NCBI GenBank assembly: GCA_946534895.1
Contig: CAMNDE010000098.1
Location: 1 to 9,854, forward strand
DNA: 9,854 nt
Origin: UBA2943 sp946534895
Lineage (GTDB): Bacteria > Bacillota > Clostridia > Christensenellales > Aristaeellaceae
Reading direction: 5' to 3'
Position 1 is the first letter of the stretch; every line of letters begins with the position of its first letter. The translations under genes were made by a program, and so were the position numbers. Below, piece after piece: positions 1 through 7,733 of this stretch. Below the pieces are notes generated by a model. The model saw only the letters and a list, made by a program, of their open reading frames with translations, searched no databases and had not been told where the DNA came from.

Positions 1-32
1 CTTCCGTCTGGAGCAGGGGGAATGCGCGGCAT
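1..32 (-). CDS. Possible start of the next gene, truncated by the window edge
   Basis: An ATG at 32 opens a frame reading MPRIPPAPDG before the window ends. It overlaps a TAA as TAATG, an arrangement common in operons. The upstream match to a ribosome-binding site is weak (TGGAC about seven bases away, or CAGGA only two bases away). Ten residues are too few to identify a family. It may be the eighth gene of the operon or a chance ATG. Confidence 0.3.
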   Translation of the reverse strand, partial: MPRIPPAPDG

Positions 33-115
33 TATCCTGTCCAGTATCGGCAGTCAAACGGATTCTCCAGTATGTCCGGCTTTATCCCCGACAGACAGCA
101 AAGAGTATCTTTCAC
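32..115 (-). other. Possible 27-codon ORF between the SGNH hydrolase and the next gene
   Basis: A GTG at 115 overlaps the TGA of the SGNH hydrolase gene as GTGA. It opens a 27-residue frame ending in TAA, which overlaps the ATG of a possible next gene as TAATG. The C-terminal half includes DILENPFDCRYWTG, with three cysteines in the whole peptide. I recognise no family. No clear ribosome-binding site precedes the GTG. It could be a true small gene, the remnant of a C-terminal extension lost by frameshift, or chance. The double overlap is what makes it worth listing. Confidence 0.25.
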
Positions 116-870
116 ATACAATCAGCGAACAGAACGTGCTTTGCTGTTTCCACCACCAGCGGAATCAGCTTTCTTTCCTCATCACTGAACAATTCCGGAA
201 CCATTTTCCCGACGGCTGCCTTTTTCTGCAAAGCCATGTACCACGTTGCTGCAGCCGCATACCGGCCCAGTGACATGCTCAGATGGAAGCCGTCCCGACA
301 GAGGGATACTCCGCCGTGCGCATAGTCAAACTCAGGAAGATCACGCAGTGCCTGAATGACATCCCCCACAGGAATCAGCGGTGCGTGGATACTCTCAGCA
401 GCCCGCCGGTATGCGTTCCTGAGTGCAGCATACATTACGCTCTGGTTCTTCTGATATCTCTGGAATTCCGGATGACTGCTGTCCAATTCATATGCCCAGG
501 TTTCCTGAATCATCAGGCGCGCTCCAGGCACTAATTTCCGTATATAGTCTGCCAGATCTGTCAGATAGGGCTCATACGTTTCAAACTGTCCGCTGTCATG
601 GCTTGCCTGCTGAAGCGTTATGACATCCCAGTCTTTCGCTGCAAGCATTTCCCGGATAGAAACCTGCCCGGCTCCTGGCAGAGTCTTGCCGTTTACTTCC
701 ATCGTGTAGGCTTTTGCGTCCGAAGCCGTATTCTCCCAGTGCAGTTTCAGAGGGCACCCGCCAATAAGAAGGTTGATGCACTCAATTTCTCTGCCCTCCT
801 GAATACTCAGGTCATGCAGATAGTACTGTGCATCCTGGGAAAAGCTGTTGCCAATAGACAGTACCCTCAC
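112..870 (-). CDS. DUF4886/SGNH-type hydrolase (probable carbohydrate esterase)
   Basis: This 252-residue protein resembles DUF4886-type SGNH hydrolases, a group of GDSL-like esterases often found next to glycosidases. The block I motif is GNSFS (7-11) with Ser9 as the likely nucleophile, block II is the GG at 37-38, WDVITLQQAS (81-90) follows a central strand, and the C-terminal DGFHLS holds Asp193 and His196 to complete the triad. There is no signal peptide or membrane segment, so it should act inside the cell, probably removing an acetyl or other acyl group from an imported sugar. The start codon is GTG at 870, five bases after the GH36 stop, with AAGG about ten bases upstream; starting here gives the expected strand just before the GNS motif. 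Translation is probably coupled to the GH36 gene. The fold is well supported, the acyl substrate unknown. Its TGA overlaps a GTG that opens a 27-codon ORF. Confidence 0.93.
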   Translation of the reverse strand: MRVLSIGNSFSQDAQYYLHDLSIQEGREIECINLLIGGCPLKLHWENTASDAKAYTMEVNGKTLPGAGQVSIREMLAAKDWDVITLQQASHDSGQFETYEPYLTDLADYIRKLVPGARLMIQETWAYELDSSHPEFQRYQKNQSVMYAALRNAYRRAAESIHAPLIPVGDVIQALRDLPEFDYAHGGVSLCRDGFHLSMSLGRYAAAATWYMALQKKAAVGKMVPELFSDEERKLIPLVVETAKHVLFADCM

Positions 871-875
871 AATTC

Positions 876-2945
876 TCAGTCCTTTTCTCCGGTTTCTTCT
901 GCTGCTGTCCAGTGCATCATCAGGCTGTCAAAGTCCCCGCGGAGTCCAGGCTCAATTCCGGCATGCATAAGTGTGCTTCCGTAGCGTTTCTCTCCGGTTT
1001 CCTCGCACACATACAGAAAGTCCGGATTCAGTCCACTCAAATACAGGCGCGGACAACGATCACCGTATTCCTGAGCATGCAGGAACGCAAAGAGCACAAA
1101 GGCTTCCCGGTTCTTGGCCACGAACATATTGGCACAGATATTGGCACACGACGGCAGGGAAAGCCTGTACAGATCCCCTTCATGCACCAGAGCCCGGATC
1201 TTCTTGTATTTCCCGATCCACTCCGCCGCTTCCTTCATCTGTTCATCACTGTACCGGTTGATATTCGCACCTATGCCAAGCGTACCCATCATGGCCACGT
1301 GGAACTTGTATTTCAGGCTGTCCCGGCCTTTCTTGTGCGCCCATGCCGGTGTATCCGTCACCCAGCATGATGTATACACCGGTGCATAACACAGGGAAGA
1401 GCCCTCCTGGATCCTGAGCCGGTCATAGGGATCTGTGTTATCTGAGACCCAGAACTGATCCGTGCGTGAAATCATGCCCATATCCGCACGTCCTCCGCCC
1501 CCGCTGCATGCTTCAATATCCAGATCCGGATATTCGCTGCGCAGCTTTTCCAGGATTCTGTAGACTGCCAGCACCTGCTTTTCCCGTGCCATAGGCGCAA
1601 TCTCTTCACTTGCATCCGTCAGCGGACGGTTCATATCCCACTTAAAATAATCAATCCGGTAACGGCTCATGAGGTCTCTGAGCATGTTCAGAGCAAAGGC
1701 TTCCACCTCCGGCTTTCCCATATCCAGAAGATACTGATTCCGCATGGTAACCGGTTCCCTGCCCGGCAGGCGGAAAATCCAGTCCGGATGTGCGCGGTAC
1801 AGGTCCGAGTCAGGGTTCACAGATTCCGGTTCCACCCAGATTCCAAACTTCATGCCCAGCGCATGCACCCGTTCAATCAGCACTTCCAGCCCGTCCGGGA
1901 ACTTCTCCGGATTCACATACCAGTCGCCCAGCCCTGCCCGATCGCTGTTGCGCTGGCCGAACCATCCGTCATCAATCACGAACAGTTCCACGCCCAGCTG
2001 CGCCGCACGCTCCGCAAGGGCCATCTGCTCCTCACACCGGACCTGAAACTCTGTGGCCTCCCATGAATTGTACAATACCCTGCGCGCATGTCTCGGGCGT
2101 GCAATCTCACAGCGTTCCAGATCATGCATCGTACGGCTCAGGCCCCCGATACCGCAGGGCGACGCCGAAAGATACATTGCCGGTGACTTCAGGCCCTCTC
2201 CCGGCTGAAGGTCGATATTCAGATCCCGCGCATTCCAGCCGCCGGCGAGCCTTCCTCCGCCCAGAATCTCACGTTTCACCTGCATGGTCCATGGTCCGCT
2301 CCACTCAAGCATTGCGGCATATGCGTTCCCGCTTTCCTCCATATCGGACTCCGTGAGCATCAGGAACGGGCTGCTGTCCGGACCGGACATGCCTTTTGCA
2401 TTTTCAAGCGTCAGCATCCCGGGACCTATCGGCTGACGAAAACGCCGGAATTCCCCTGCCCAGCATCCACTTACATACTGCGCCGTCACTGCGCCTTCCG
2501 GCAGCGGCACGGATGCCGTAAAAAACTTCCGTACCCTGACAGGCTCATTCACCGCAGAAATACTGACACTCCTGCGTATTGTGTCAAACTCCGGGTATAC
2601 CCGGTATTCCAGGGTGACCCGAATCCCCGCCCGGGCATCCTCCAGGTGGATCCGCACCTCCTCTCCGTCTGCTTCCACACCGGCTGTTGTCAGAAACAGC
2701 GGACACTCCGCCTGAAGCGCAACCGTGCCGAACGTTCTTCCGTCAAAAGCCGGATACTCAAGGGAAGCACGCCACATTTCCTGTTCAAAGGATGACCTGT
2801 CATTGAGCGGATGCAGACATTCAGCGTCCCGGGCATCGATCTTCGGTCCCCAGTAGATGCCCAGAGGCGCCGGTGCATTCAGGGAAATCACATAGGAATA
2901 GTGGTTTGTCTGCAGTACAAGGAACCTGCTGTCCTGATAAATCAT
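876..2945 (-). CDS. GH36 alpha-galactosidase
   Basis: This 689-residue enzyme is a standard-length GH36 alpha-galactosidase that removes terminal alpha-galactose from oligosaccharides such as melibiose or raffinose, or from glycoconjugates. The N-terminal beta-supersandwich spans about 1-280. The TIM barrel begins near RRVLYNSWEAT (288-298) and contains FVIDDGWFG (322-330), DWYVNPEKFPDGL and KFGIWVEPE. The nucleophile Asp437 sits in YFKWDMNR, the substrate-binding CSGGGGR is at 480-486, and the acid/base Asp502 is in SDNTDPYDR. A C-terminal beta domain follows from about 590. All catalytic residues are present. The ATG is preceded by GGGGAGGAA at good spacing. The stop lies five bases before the SGNH hydrolase gene and the start 53 bases after the epimerase-like gene. 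With no signal peptide it should act in the cytoplasm on imported sugar. This is the most confidently assigned enzyme in the window; its linkage preference is unknown. Confidence 0.98.
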   Translation of the reverse strand: MIYQDSRFLVLQTNHYSYVISLNAPAPLGIYWGPKIDARDAECLHPLNDRSSFEQEMWRASLEYPAFDGRTFGTVALQAECPLFLTTAGVEADGEEVRIHLEDARAGIRVTLEYRVYPEFDTIRRSVSISAVNEPVRVRKFFTASVPLPEGAVTAQYVSGCWAGEFRRFRQPIGPGMLTLENAKGMSGPDSSPFLMLTESDMEESGNAYAAMLEWSGPWTMQVKREILGGGRLAGGWNARDLNIDLQPGEGLKSPAMYLSASPCGIGGLSRTMHDLERCEIARPRHARRVLYNSWEATEFQVRCEEQMALAERAAQLGVELFVIDDGWFGQRNSDRAGLGDWYVNPEKFPDGLEVLIERVHALGMKFGIWVEPESVNPDSDLYRAHPDWIFRLPGREPVTMRNQYLLDMGKPEVEAFALNMLRDLMSRYRIDYFKWDMNRPLTDASEEIAPMAREKQVLAVYRILEKLRSEYPDLDIEACSGGGGRADMGMISRTDQFWVSDNTDPYDRLRIQEGSSLCYAPVYTSCWVTDTPAWAHKKGRDSLKYKFHVAMMGTLGIGANINRYSDEQMKEAAEWIGKYKKIRALVHEGDLYRLSLPSCANICANMFVAKNREAFVLFAFLHAQEYGDRCPRLYLSGLNPDFLYVCEETGEKRYGSTLMHAGIEPGLRGDFDSLMMHWTAAEETGEKD

Positions 2946-2998
2946 CGTATTTCCTCCCCGCTTATCTGCCGCTCACCCGGTCCATGACCTGGTTGCGG

Positions 2999-3829
2999 TC
3001 AAATTTCCCCGATCCGGATCCGGATTTCAAACTCCGCTGCTTCCCCTGCCCGCATGACCCGCAGGGTTCCGGAAGCGTCGCTTCGTGCAAGGCTGTCATA
3101 AAAGGAGAGACAGGGTTCAAAGGCAAAATTCCGGTCTCCGCGCCACCCTCCATTGGTGATCCAGAAGCCCAGATACGGAAGCTTTTCCGCATCCCATTCC
3201 ATCGTCATCTTCAGTGTGCGCCGCGGCCACATGCAGCCGCACCGCCCCTCACGAATGCGCCCGGCAGTGTAGGTTTTTGCCATACCGCCATCCACAACAG
3301 GCTGAAGAATTGCATCGCACTTTTTTTCTTCCGGGTCCATCACATCCACCATGTCCGCGTCCGGATAGAAAAACCGCATGTCATCATCCAGCTGCCAGAG
3401 ACAGTGGCACACCCAGGTATACGGCATTGCCCTGTCTGATACATTCCGGATTGTCCACGAAAGGATCAGCGAGCTGCCGTCCAGCCGCACCGTCTTCCGG
3501 TAATCCCAGCCCTCGACGCAGAACTGAAGGCTCAGATTTTTCCCTTCCCCGCAGCATTGCATGGGCATGGTCCATACCATGCCGTGGTCCGGTACTTCCT
3601 CCCAGCGTCCCATGCATGCTTTTTCGCCCATGGACGGAAACACATCATCAAATCCGGACGCATCCCCTTCTTCAAAAGGCATGCCCGGCCTGAGTGCCGG
3701 AAAACCGCAGGGCGGCTGGGCAAGCAGTTCGGTTCCGGTGGGAACATACTGCAGGGATGCCAGTTTGCCGCCCCTTTCCGGAAGAACAGTCACGCTCAGA
3801 AACCGGTTTTTCAGAATCCTGGATTCCAT
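2999..3829 (-). CDS. Aldose 1-epimerase-like (galactose mutarotase-fold) protein
   Basis: This protein of 276 residues (from the chosen start) resembles the galactose-mutarotase beta-sandwich superfamily, which interconverts alpha and beta anomers of free sugars. The start reads MESRILKNRFLSVTVLPERG, typical of these proteins. PDHGMVW (80-86) gives His82, WVCHCLW (139-145) gives His142, and PYLGFWITNGG followed by FEP supplies Glu238, matching the two His and the Glu expected at a mutarotase site. An in-frame ATG at 3874 overlaps the ROK stop as ATGA and would add 15 residues; another at 3907 lies inside the ROK gene. The 3829 start is preferred because it fits the family and has GAGAGGATG ten bases upstream of the ATG, but 3874 with translational coupling is possible. 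In context it would equilibrate galactose released by the alpha-galactosidases before phosphorylation. A non-catalytic sugar-binding role or a DUF4432-type activity cannot be excluded. Confidence 0.88.
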   Translation of the reverse strand: MESRILKNRFLSVTVLPERGGKLASLQYVPTGTELLAQPPCGFPALRPGMPFEEGDASGFDDVFPSMGEKACMGRWEEVPDHGMVWTMPMQCCGEGKNLSLQFCVEGWDYRKTVRLDGSSLILSWTIRNVSDRAMPYTWVCHCLWQLDDDMRFFYPDADMVDVMDPEEKKCDAILQPVVDGGMAKTYTAGRIREGRCGCMWPRRTLKMTMEWDAEKLPYLGFWITNGGWRGDRNFAFEPCLSFYDSLARSDASGTLRVMRAGEAAEFEIRIRIGEI

Positions 3830-3836
3830 GATCCCA

Positions 3837-3845
3837 CATCCTCTC
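3837..3845 (-). promoter_or_regulatory. Probable ribosome-binding site for the epimerase-like gene
   Basis: GAGAGGATG ends seven bases before the ATG at 3829, and its AGAGG core ends ten bases before it. It supports that start over the ATG at 3874, which has only a weak upstream purine run but overlaps the ROK stop codon as ATGA. Confidence 0.55.
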
Positions 3846-3870
3846 ACACTGTCAGCAGCTCTGGCTTTAT

Positions 3871-4824
3871 TCATTTCACTGCCGCATGGATTGCCACACC
3901 GGCACACCCGATCATGCCTGCATCGTTTCCCAGGGATGCCAGACGGATATCGGAAAAAGTGTCTGCCAGCTGTGCATTCTCATGGTAAATCTTTTCCACA
4001 ATATCAATCATATACTGTCCCGCATTGGATACGCCGCCGCCGAGAATGAACACTTCAGGATCCACTATGTAGCTGGCATACGCAATGGACTTTCCAAGAT
4101 AGGAAAGACAGTATGTGACAGCCTCTTCCGCCACCGCATCCCCCGCCTTTGCCGCACCAAAGACATCTGCACAGCTGAAGTCCGCCTGCTCCCTGAGCAG
4201 AGAAGGCCTGCTGTCCTTTTCCAGAAAACGGTGTGCATTCCTGACAATGCCCGTCGCAGACGCCAGCTGGTCCAGACATCCGTAATGGCCGCAGGTACAC
4301 TGCAGTGTTTCTTCCGGGCAGATCACGGTATGTCCGATCTCCCCGCCCAGGCCCTTCGCGCCATACAGCATCTGTCCGCCTTCCAGGATAATGCCGGCAC
4401 CCACACCGGTGCCCAGTGTAATAAACATCAGGCTTGCATAATCCCTGCCGCCGCCCTTCCAGTACTCGCCGTAGGCTGCCATATTGGCATCGTTTCCGGC
4501 AGTCACCGGAATACCCAGGAGTCCTGTCATTTCCACCTGCGGATTGAACCGTGTCCAGTGCAGGTCCACGCAGCGTTCCACGAAGCCACTCTTCTGCACC
4601 GGCCCTGGAATTCCTATGCCTGCGCCGGCCATGCGCGACCATTCCCAGCCCTTATCCGCGGCAATACGTCGTATTTCACTGTCAATGGAAGGCATGATAT
4701 GCTTCCCATTATCGCTCAGGTCTGTGCGCATTTCCTGCTTCACAAGCATCTGTCCGTCTTCCAGAAAGGCACCCAGCTTGATGTTTGTACCGCCCACATC
4801 AATGCCCCAGTAAATCTTTTCCAT
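3871..4824 (-). CDS. ROK family sugar kinase (glucokinase-like)
   Basis: This protein (317 residues from the chosen start) is a cytoplasmic ROK-family kinase that probably phosphorylates a hexose or amino sugar with ATP. Near the N-terminus it has the phosphate-binding DVGGTN motif (9-14). It then shows GIGIPGPV, the catalytic GND with Asp112, the second phosphate loop ITLGTGVGAG, EIGH (162-165) and the zinc motif CTCGHYGC (176-183). The residue two after the last cysteine is Asp, where most ROK proteins have Glu. There is no N-terminal helix-turn-helix, so it is a kinase rather than a NagC/XylR-type repressor. A second in-frame ATG six bases upstream (4830) leaves only two bases after AAGGAGG, while the ATG at 4824 leaves eight, so 4824 is preferred. 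It follows the M24 gene closely. Glucokinase is the default guess; galactose or N-acetylhexosamine is also possible, and sequence alone does not settle it. Confidence 0.95.
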   Translation of the reverse strand: MEKIYWGIDVGGTNIKLGAFLEDGQMLVKQEMRTDLSDNGKHIMPSIDSEIRRIAADKGWEWSRMAGAGIGIPGPVQKSGFVERCVDLHWTRFNPQVEMTGLLGIPVTAGNDANMAAYGEYWKGGGRDYASLMFITLGTGVGAGIILEGGQMLYGAKGLGGEIGHTVICPEETLQCTCGHYGCLDQLASATGIVRNAHRFLEKDSRPSLLREQADFSCADVFGAAKAGDAVAEEAVTYCLSYLGKSIAYASYIVDPEVFILGGGVSNAGQYMIDIVEKIYHENAQLADTFSDIRLASLGNDAGMIGCAGVAIHAAVK

Positions 4825-4832
4825 ATTCATTT

Positions 4833-4839
4833 CCTCCTT
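4833..4839 (-). promoter_or_regulatory. Ribosome-binding site deciding the ROK kinase start
   Basis: AAGGAGG stands two bases before the ATG at 4830 but eight bases before the ATG at 4824. The second spacing is the usual one, so the kinase most likely begins MEKIYWG rather than MNMEKIYWG. Confidence 0.8.
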
Positions 4840-4850
4840 GTCCGCATCTA

Positions 4851-6248
4851 TCAGTGTTTTACCGTCATTGCCATGCCTTTTGCGAGCATGTACGGCCGCA
4901 GATAGCCGACTCCGCTGCTCAGGGGAAGCACATGCTCCGGAAGCCGTATGCCAAGCTCACGGCCTATCCATTCACGTCTCCTCTGCATCCGGGCAAACTC
5001 TTCCGGCGCTTCCTCTCTGAGTGCCGAACGGAGGCTCTCATCCGCAAGCACAATGCCGTTTTCACATCCCGTACCGCCATATCCCTGCACCGAAGGAATA
5101 ATATCCAGCTGCAGCATCATGCCGCTCTGCAGTATTTCCTCTGAGTGTTCGTACACTGGGCTGGACAGCCATTCTTCGTCTGCAGTCAGATGCCCCGGAC
5201 AGAGTTTCCAGTGATACCTTTCCCTTGGAAGCACCGTATCCACCAGCTCAAACAGCTGCCCGCCCGTCATACCGATCCGGATCTGCTCCAGCCAGATGAC
5301 CACCGTCCGGAAATAGGGCTCCACCAGTTCTTTTATATACCCCCGGCACTGAGGCGGGAGCTCCTCCGCACTGACTACCGCATACCCGGAGCGGCTCGCA
5401 AGCCCGCCCTTATAGCCGCAGGTCAGCGATACGGTGTCTCCTTTTTCCAGTATCCGCGATCTTGGATACAGGTTCGCATGCTCATACCTTGGTCCGGCAG
5501 CACAGATCGTCACCACCGTCGGGTCCTGTCCCATGGCCTGCATATGCCCGGCCAGTTCCAGCTCATTCATGCCGCACTCCATGATATCCATGGTACGGAT
5601 CACACAGTCGGACGCCAGCGCCGAGCCAAAGGCATAGTGCGCGATCTCATTTGCATTGTTCACCGTGCGCGCGCCTCCGGGGCCGATCATGAGCGCTGCC
5701 GCATTCACGATCTCGCCGCCGTCTGCGGCTTCCCTCAGCGCGCACATCACGTATTCCGGCAGATCAAACATGTACCGGCTGTCCATTTTGGATGCGCGGA
5801 ACAGTTTCCAGCCCACAACCCCGATCTTCTGCTTCCTGCCGATCCCGGCTTCCCGGAAAATTTCCGCAAGGCTGCGCTCTCCGTCCATCGGCTGATTGGG
5901 AAGGGAAAAGTACGGGCAATGAATCACTCTGGCTTTCAGCCGGCTGTGTACGCCGAGTTTCAGGTTTTCATTGCCCAGGATCAGACATGCGTCCCCGTCC
6001 GATTTCAAAACCAGCAGGCCTTCCTCGAATCGCGTCAGGAATCCGGTCAGGTATTCAAAGTTCGAGCCATGCTCCAGGTCGCACCAGAACACAAGGCTGT
6101 CCAGCTGCGCCGCCTGCATCCGGGCAAGAATGCGCTGCAGACGGTCCTGCATGGTCTTATCCGTAAGCATGACCGGAATTCCCGCATCCGTTTCCGGCGA
6201 ACCGACCTGTCTCAGCTCCACTTCCGGCAAGTTCAATGTTTCAGGCAT
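4851..6248 (-). CDS. M24 family (Xaa-Pro peptidase/creatinase-like) protein with degenerate metal site
   Basis: This 465-residue protein has the two-domain layout of aminopeptidase P, prolidase and creatinase: an N-terminal creatinase-like domain (about 35-175) and a C-terminal pita-bread domain (about 185-460). The substrate-binding histidine region is readable as GPRYEHANLYPRSR (252-265), followed by KGDTVSL. Metallopeptidases of this family use Asp, Asp, His, Glu, Glu. The first Asp is Thr276 here, the second falls at Arg286/Ser287, His353 is kept (PGHL), the first Glu appears to be Asp382 or lost, and the last is probably Glu396 (GCENG). A normal dinuclear metal site is therefore unlikely. 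It could act without metal as creatinase does, use a different chemistry, or be a binding protein. Its ATG overlaps the end of the M81 gene by eight bases, with a strong ribosome-binding site inside that gene. Fold assignment is firm; activity is uncertain. Confidence 0.93.
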   Translation of the reverse strand: MPETLNLPEVELRQVGSPETDAGIPVMLTDKTMQDRLQRILARMQAAQLDSLVFWCDLEHGSNFEYLTGFLTRFEEGLLVLKSDGDACLILGNENLKLGVHSRLKARVIHCPYFSLPNQPMDGERSLAEIFREAGIGRKQKIGVVGWKLFRASKMDSRYMFDLPEYVMCALREAADGGEIVNAAALMIGPGGARTVNNANEIAHYAFGSALASDCVIRTMDIMECGMNELELAGHMQAMGQDPTVVTICAAGPRYEHANLYPRSRILEKGDTVSLTCGYKGGLASRSGYAVVSAEELPPQCRGYIKELVEPYFRTVVIWLEQIRIGMTGGQLFELVDTVLPRERYHWKLCPGHLTADEEWLSSPVYEHSEEILQSGMMLQLDIIPSVQGYGGTGCENGIVLADESLRSALREEAPEEFARMQRRREWIGRELGIRLPEHVLPLSSGVGYLRPYMLAKGMAMTVKH

Positions 6249-7686
6249 GCCAGCTCACCTCCCTGTCCAGCGGCCATATCGGCCTTGTCAGATGCTGATA
6301 CTGCCCGGCCGTCATCTTAAGCGGAGTATTTCCCGGTGTCAGGGCCATGATGTTTTCCCGGCAGGGCCCTGCAATCTCTGCATACATGTATCCCATTTTC
6401 AGAACCACCACGGCGTAGTCCGTGATGCTGACGCCTGCTGATTCGAAGCACTCCATTCCAGTCATGGCCATGCTCCGGTTCACCAGGATCACATCCAGAT
6501 GGTGCCATCTCAGCAGACAGAAATCCGCAGCCTTTGAGAGCGTGCTTCCATGCCAGGAAAGCACTTCTCCCTTCCTGAGCAGCTTAAACCGGTCCGCCGC
6601 AGGCGCACAATCACGGTTTCGTCCGGTTCCGATTTCCAGAGAGCATTCTGTTCCTTCCGCAAGCTCTGAAATTCCGCTGAAATGTACATCATCCGTCAGA
6701 GGGGCGAACAGCACCCTTTTGTCAGGATCCAGCCGCATCATCTCCCGCAGCACACATGTGGTATCCCCTTCACCGCCCGCCGTTGGGTTGTCCCCGGAAT
6801 CAGACAGATAAAGCGGTGCATTCCGGCTGTCAAGCGCACGCCTGACGGCTTCCTCCATCTCAAAAGTCGGATGTGCATAGGGGCATTCATCACGATGTGC
6901 AAACAGAACCGCGGCCATGTCAAGGGCTTCCTTCCTGGCCATAAGCGCCGAATCCATGGAAGACGGGGTAACCAGCACGGAGCATCTTGAATGCGGCGTA
7001 TCGCTCCAGGCCATGCCCACAAACAGGGTGGCCGCCAGAAAGCGCGGATCCTTTTCCAGCTCCCCGCAGCGCGCATATATGCCGCGCAGCGGTTCATCCC
7101 TGGAAAGTGCCCTTTCTCCTGCCAGCAGCATGGGCAGGGTGACCATCTCCGGGTGCACTTCCTCCCCGCTCTCCAGTATGCGCAGAAGTGCGCGCACCGC
7201 CTTGCGCTGGGTTTCCTCTGCGTCCGTGTGCGGTGCGGTGTGATACCCCGTGATCACATTGGCCAGCTTCTCTATGCCCTCGGGCAGATTGGCATGCATG
7301 TCCATGGAAACAGCAATCGGAATAGCTTCGCCCAGCAGCTCACGGATTCTGGTCAGAAGATGGAATTCGCCGGATCCGACGTTCTCCACTGTCATAGCCC
7401 CGTGAAGCGAGAGATAGATCCCGTCCAGCGCGCCGTCTTCTGCTGCAAGCCGGTTCAGGATCCGGTTTTCAAATTCCATAAACGCCGTTTCTTCCACCAT
7501 GCCCGAAGACCATTTCTGCGCATAGAGCGTGGGAACTACCTGCGCCCCTGCCGCCTGCAGAATCTCCACGCCCGGCAGGGCAGAGAGCATGGCCTCTCCC
7601 TGAAGCAGTTCAAAGTCCTGAAAGCAGGTCTTCTCCCTGCAGAAAGTATTGGACTCATGATACAGATGCGCCACAGCTATACGCAT
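6241..7686 (-). CDS. M81 family metallo-amidohydrolase (microcystinase/MlrC-like)
   Basis: This 481-residue protein belongs to the M81 family, whose best-known member, MlrC, cleaves linear microcystin and small peptides with a zinc ion. The N-terminal family signature HESNTF is at 10-15 and HGAM at 95-98. The SMDMHANL and YHTAPHTD segments give Asp129, His131 and His153, whose spacing of 2 and 22 residues fits the family's zinc ligands as I recall them. The MlrC C-terminal domain is marked by SDSGDNPTAGGEGDTT (295-310). Length is normal and the motifs are intact, so it should be active. A GGAGGA ribosome-binding site lies nine bases before the ATG. The last eight bases overlap the start of the M24 gene, so the two are probably translationally coupled. 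Most M81 proteins have unknown substrates, and the operon suggests a galactosylated amide rather than a cyanotoxin. Family assignment is firm; substrate is unknown. No signal peptide is seen. Confidence 0.96.
   Translation of the reverse strand: MRIAVAHLYHESNTFCREKTCFQDFELLQGEAMLSALPGVEILQAAGAQVVPTLYAQKWSSGMVEETAFMEFENRILNRLAAEDGALDGIYLSLHGAMTVENVGSGEFHLLTRIRELLGEAIPIAVSMDMHANLPEGIEKLANVITGYHTAPHTDAEETQRKAVRALLRILESGEEVHPEMVTLPMLLAGERALSRDEPLRGIYARCGELEKDPRFLAATLFVGMAWSDTPHSRCSVLVTPSSMDSALMARKEALDMAAVLFAHRDECPYAHPTFEMEEAVRRALDSRNAPLYLSDSGDNPTAGGEGDTTCVLREMMRLDPDKRVLFAPLTDDVHFSGISELAEGTECSLEIGTGRNRDCAPAADRFKLLRKGEVLSWHGSTLSKAADFCLLRWHHLDVILVNRSMAMTGMECFESAGVSITDYAVVVLKMGYMYAEIAGPCRENIMALTPGNTPLKMTAGQYQHLTRPIWPLDREVSWHA
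6255..6263 (-). promoter_or_regulatory. Strong ribosome-binding site for the M24 gene, inside the M81 gene
   Basis: GGGAGGTGA lies six bases before the M24 ATG and is embedded in the last codons of the M81 gene. It confirms the M24 start and means both genes are translated from one message, with the M81 end encoding the site for the next protein. Confidence 0.85.
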
Positions 7687-7733
7687 GATGCGTTTTCCTC
7701 CACTCTGTCATTTCCTCATGCTCTTCCCCGCTC

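Noticed and set aside
2946..2998. Inverted repeats (GGTC-ATG-GACC and CCGC/GCGG) between the epimerase-like gene and GH36, considered as a terminator or attenuator.
   Set aside because: The stems are only about four base pairs, imperfect when extended, and not followed by a T run. The next gene starts within the same gap with a strong ribosome-binding site.
3871..4824. The ROK protein as a NagC/XylR-type transcriptional repressor.
   Set aside because: It starts directly at the phosphate-binding motif and has no N-terminal helix-turn-helix domain.
5145..6320. A 391-codon plus-strand open frame opposite the M24 gene, and similar ones at 3886-4905 and 6991-7902.
   Set aside because: All are in the same codon register as the minus-strand genes and reflect the same codon bias. 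Their translations show no recognisable domain.
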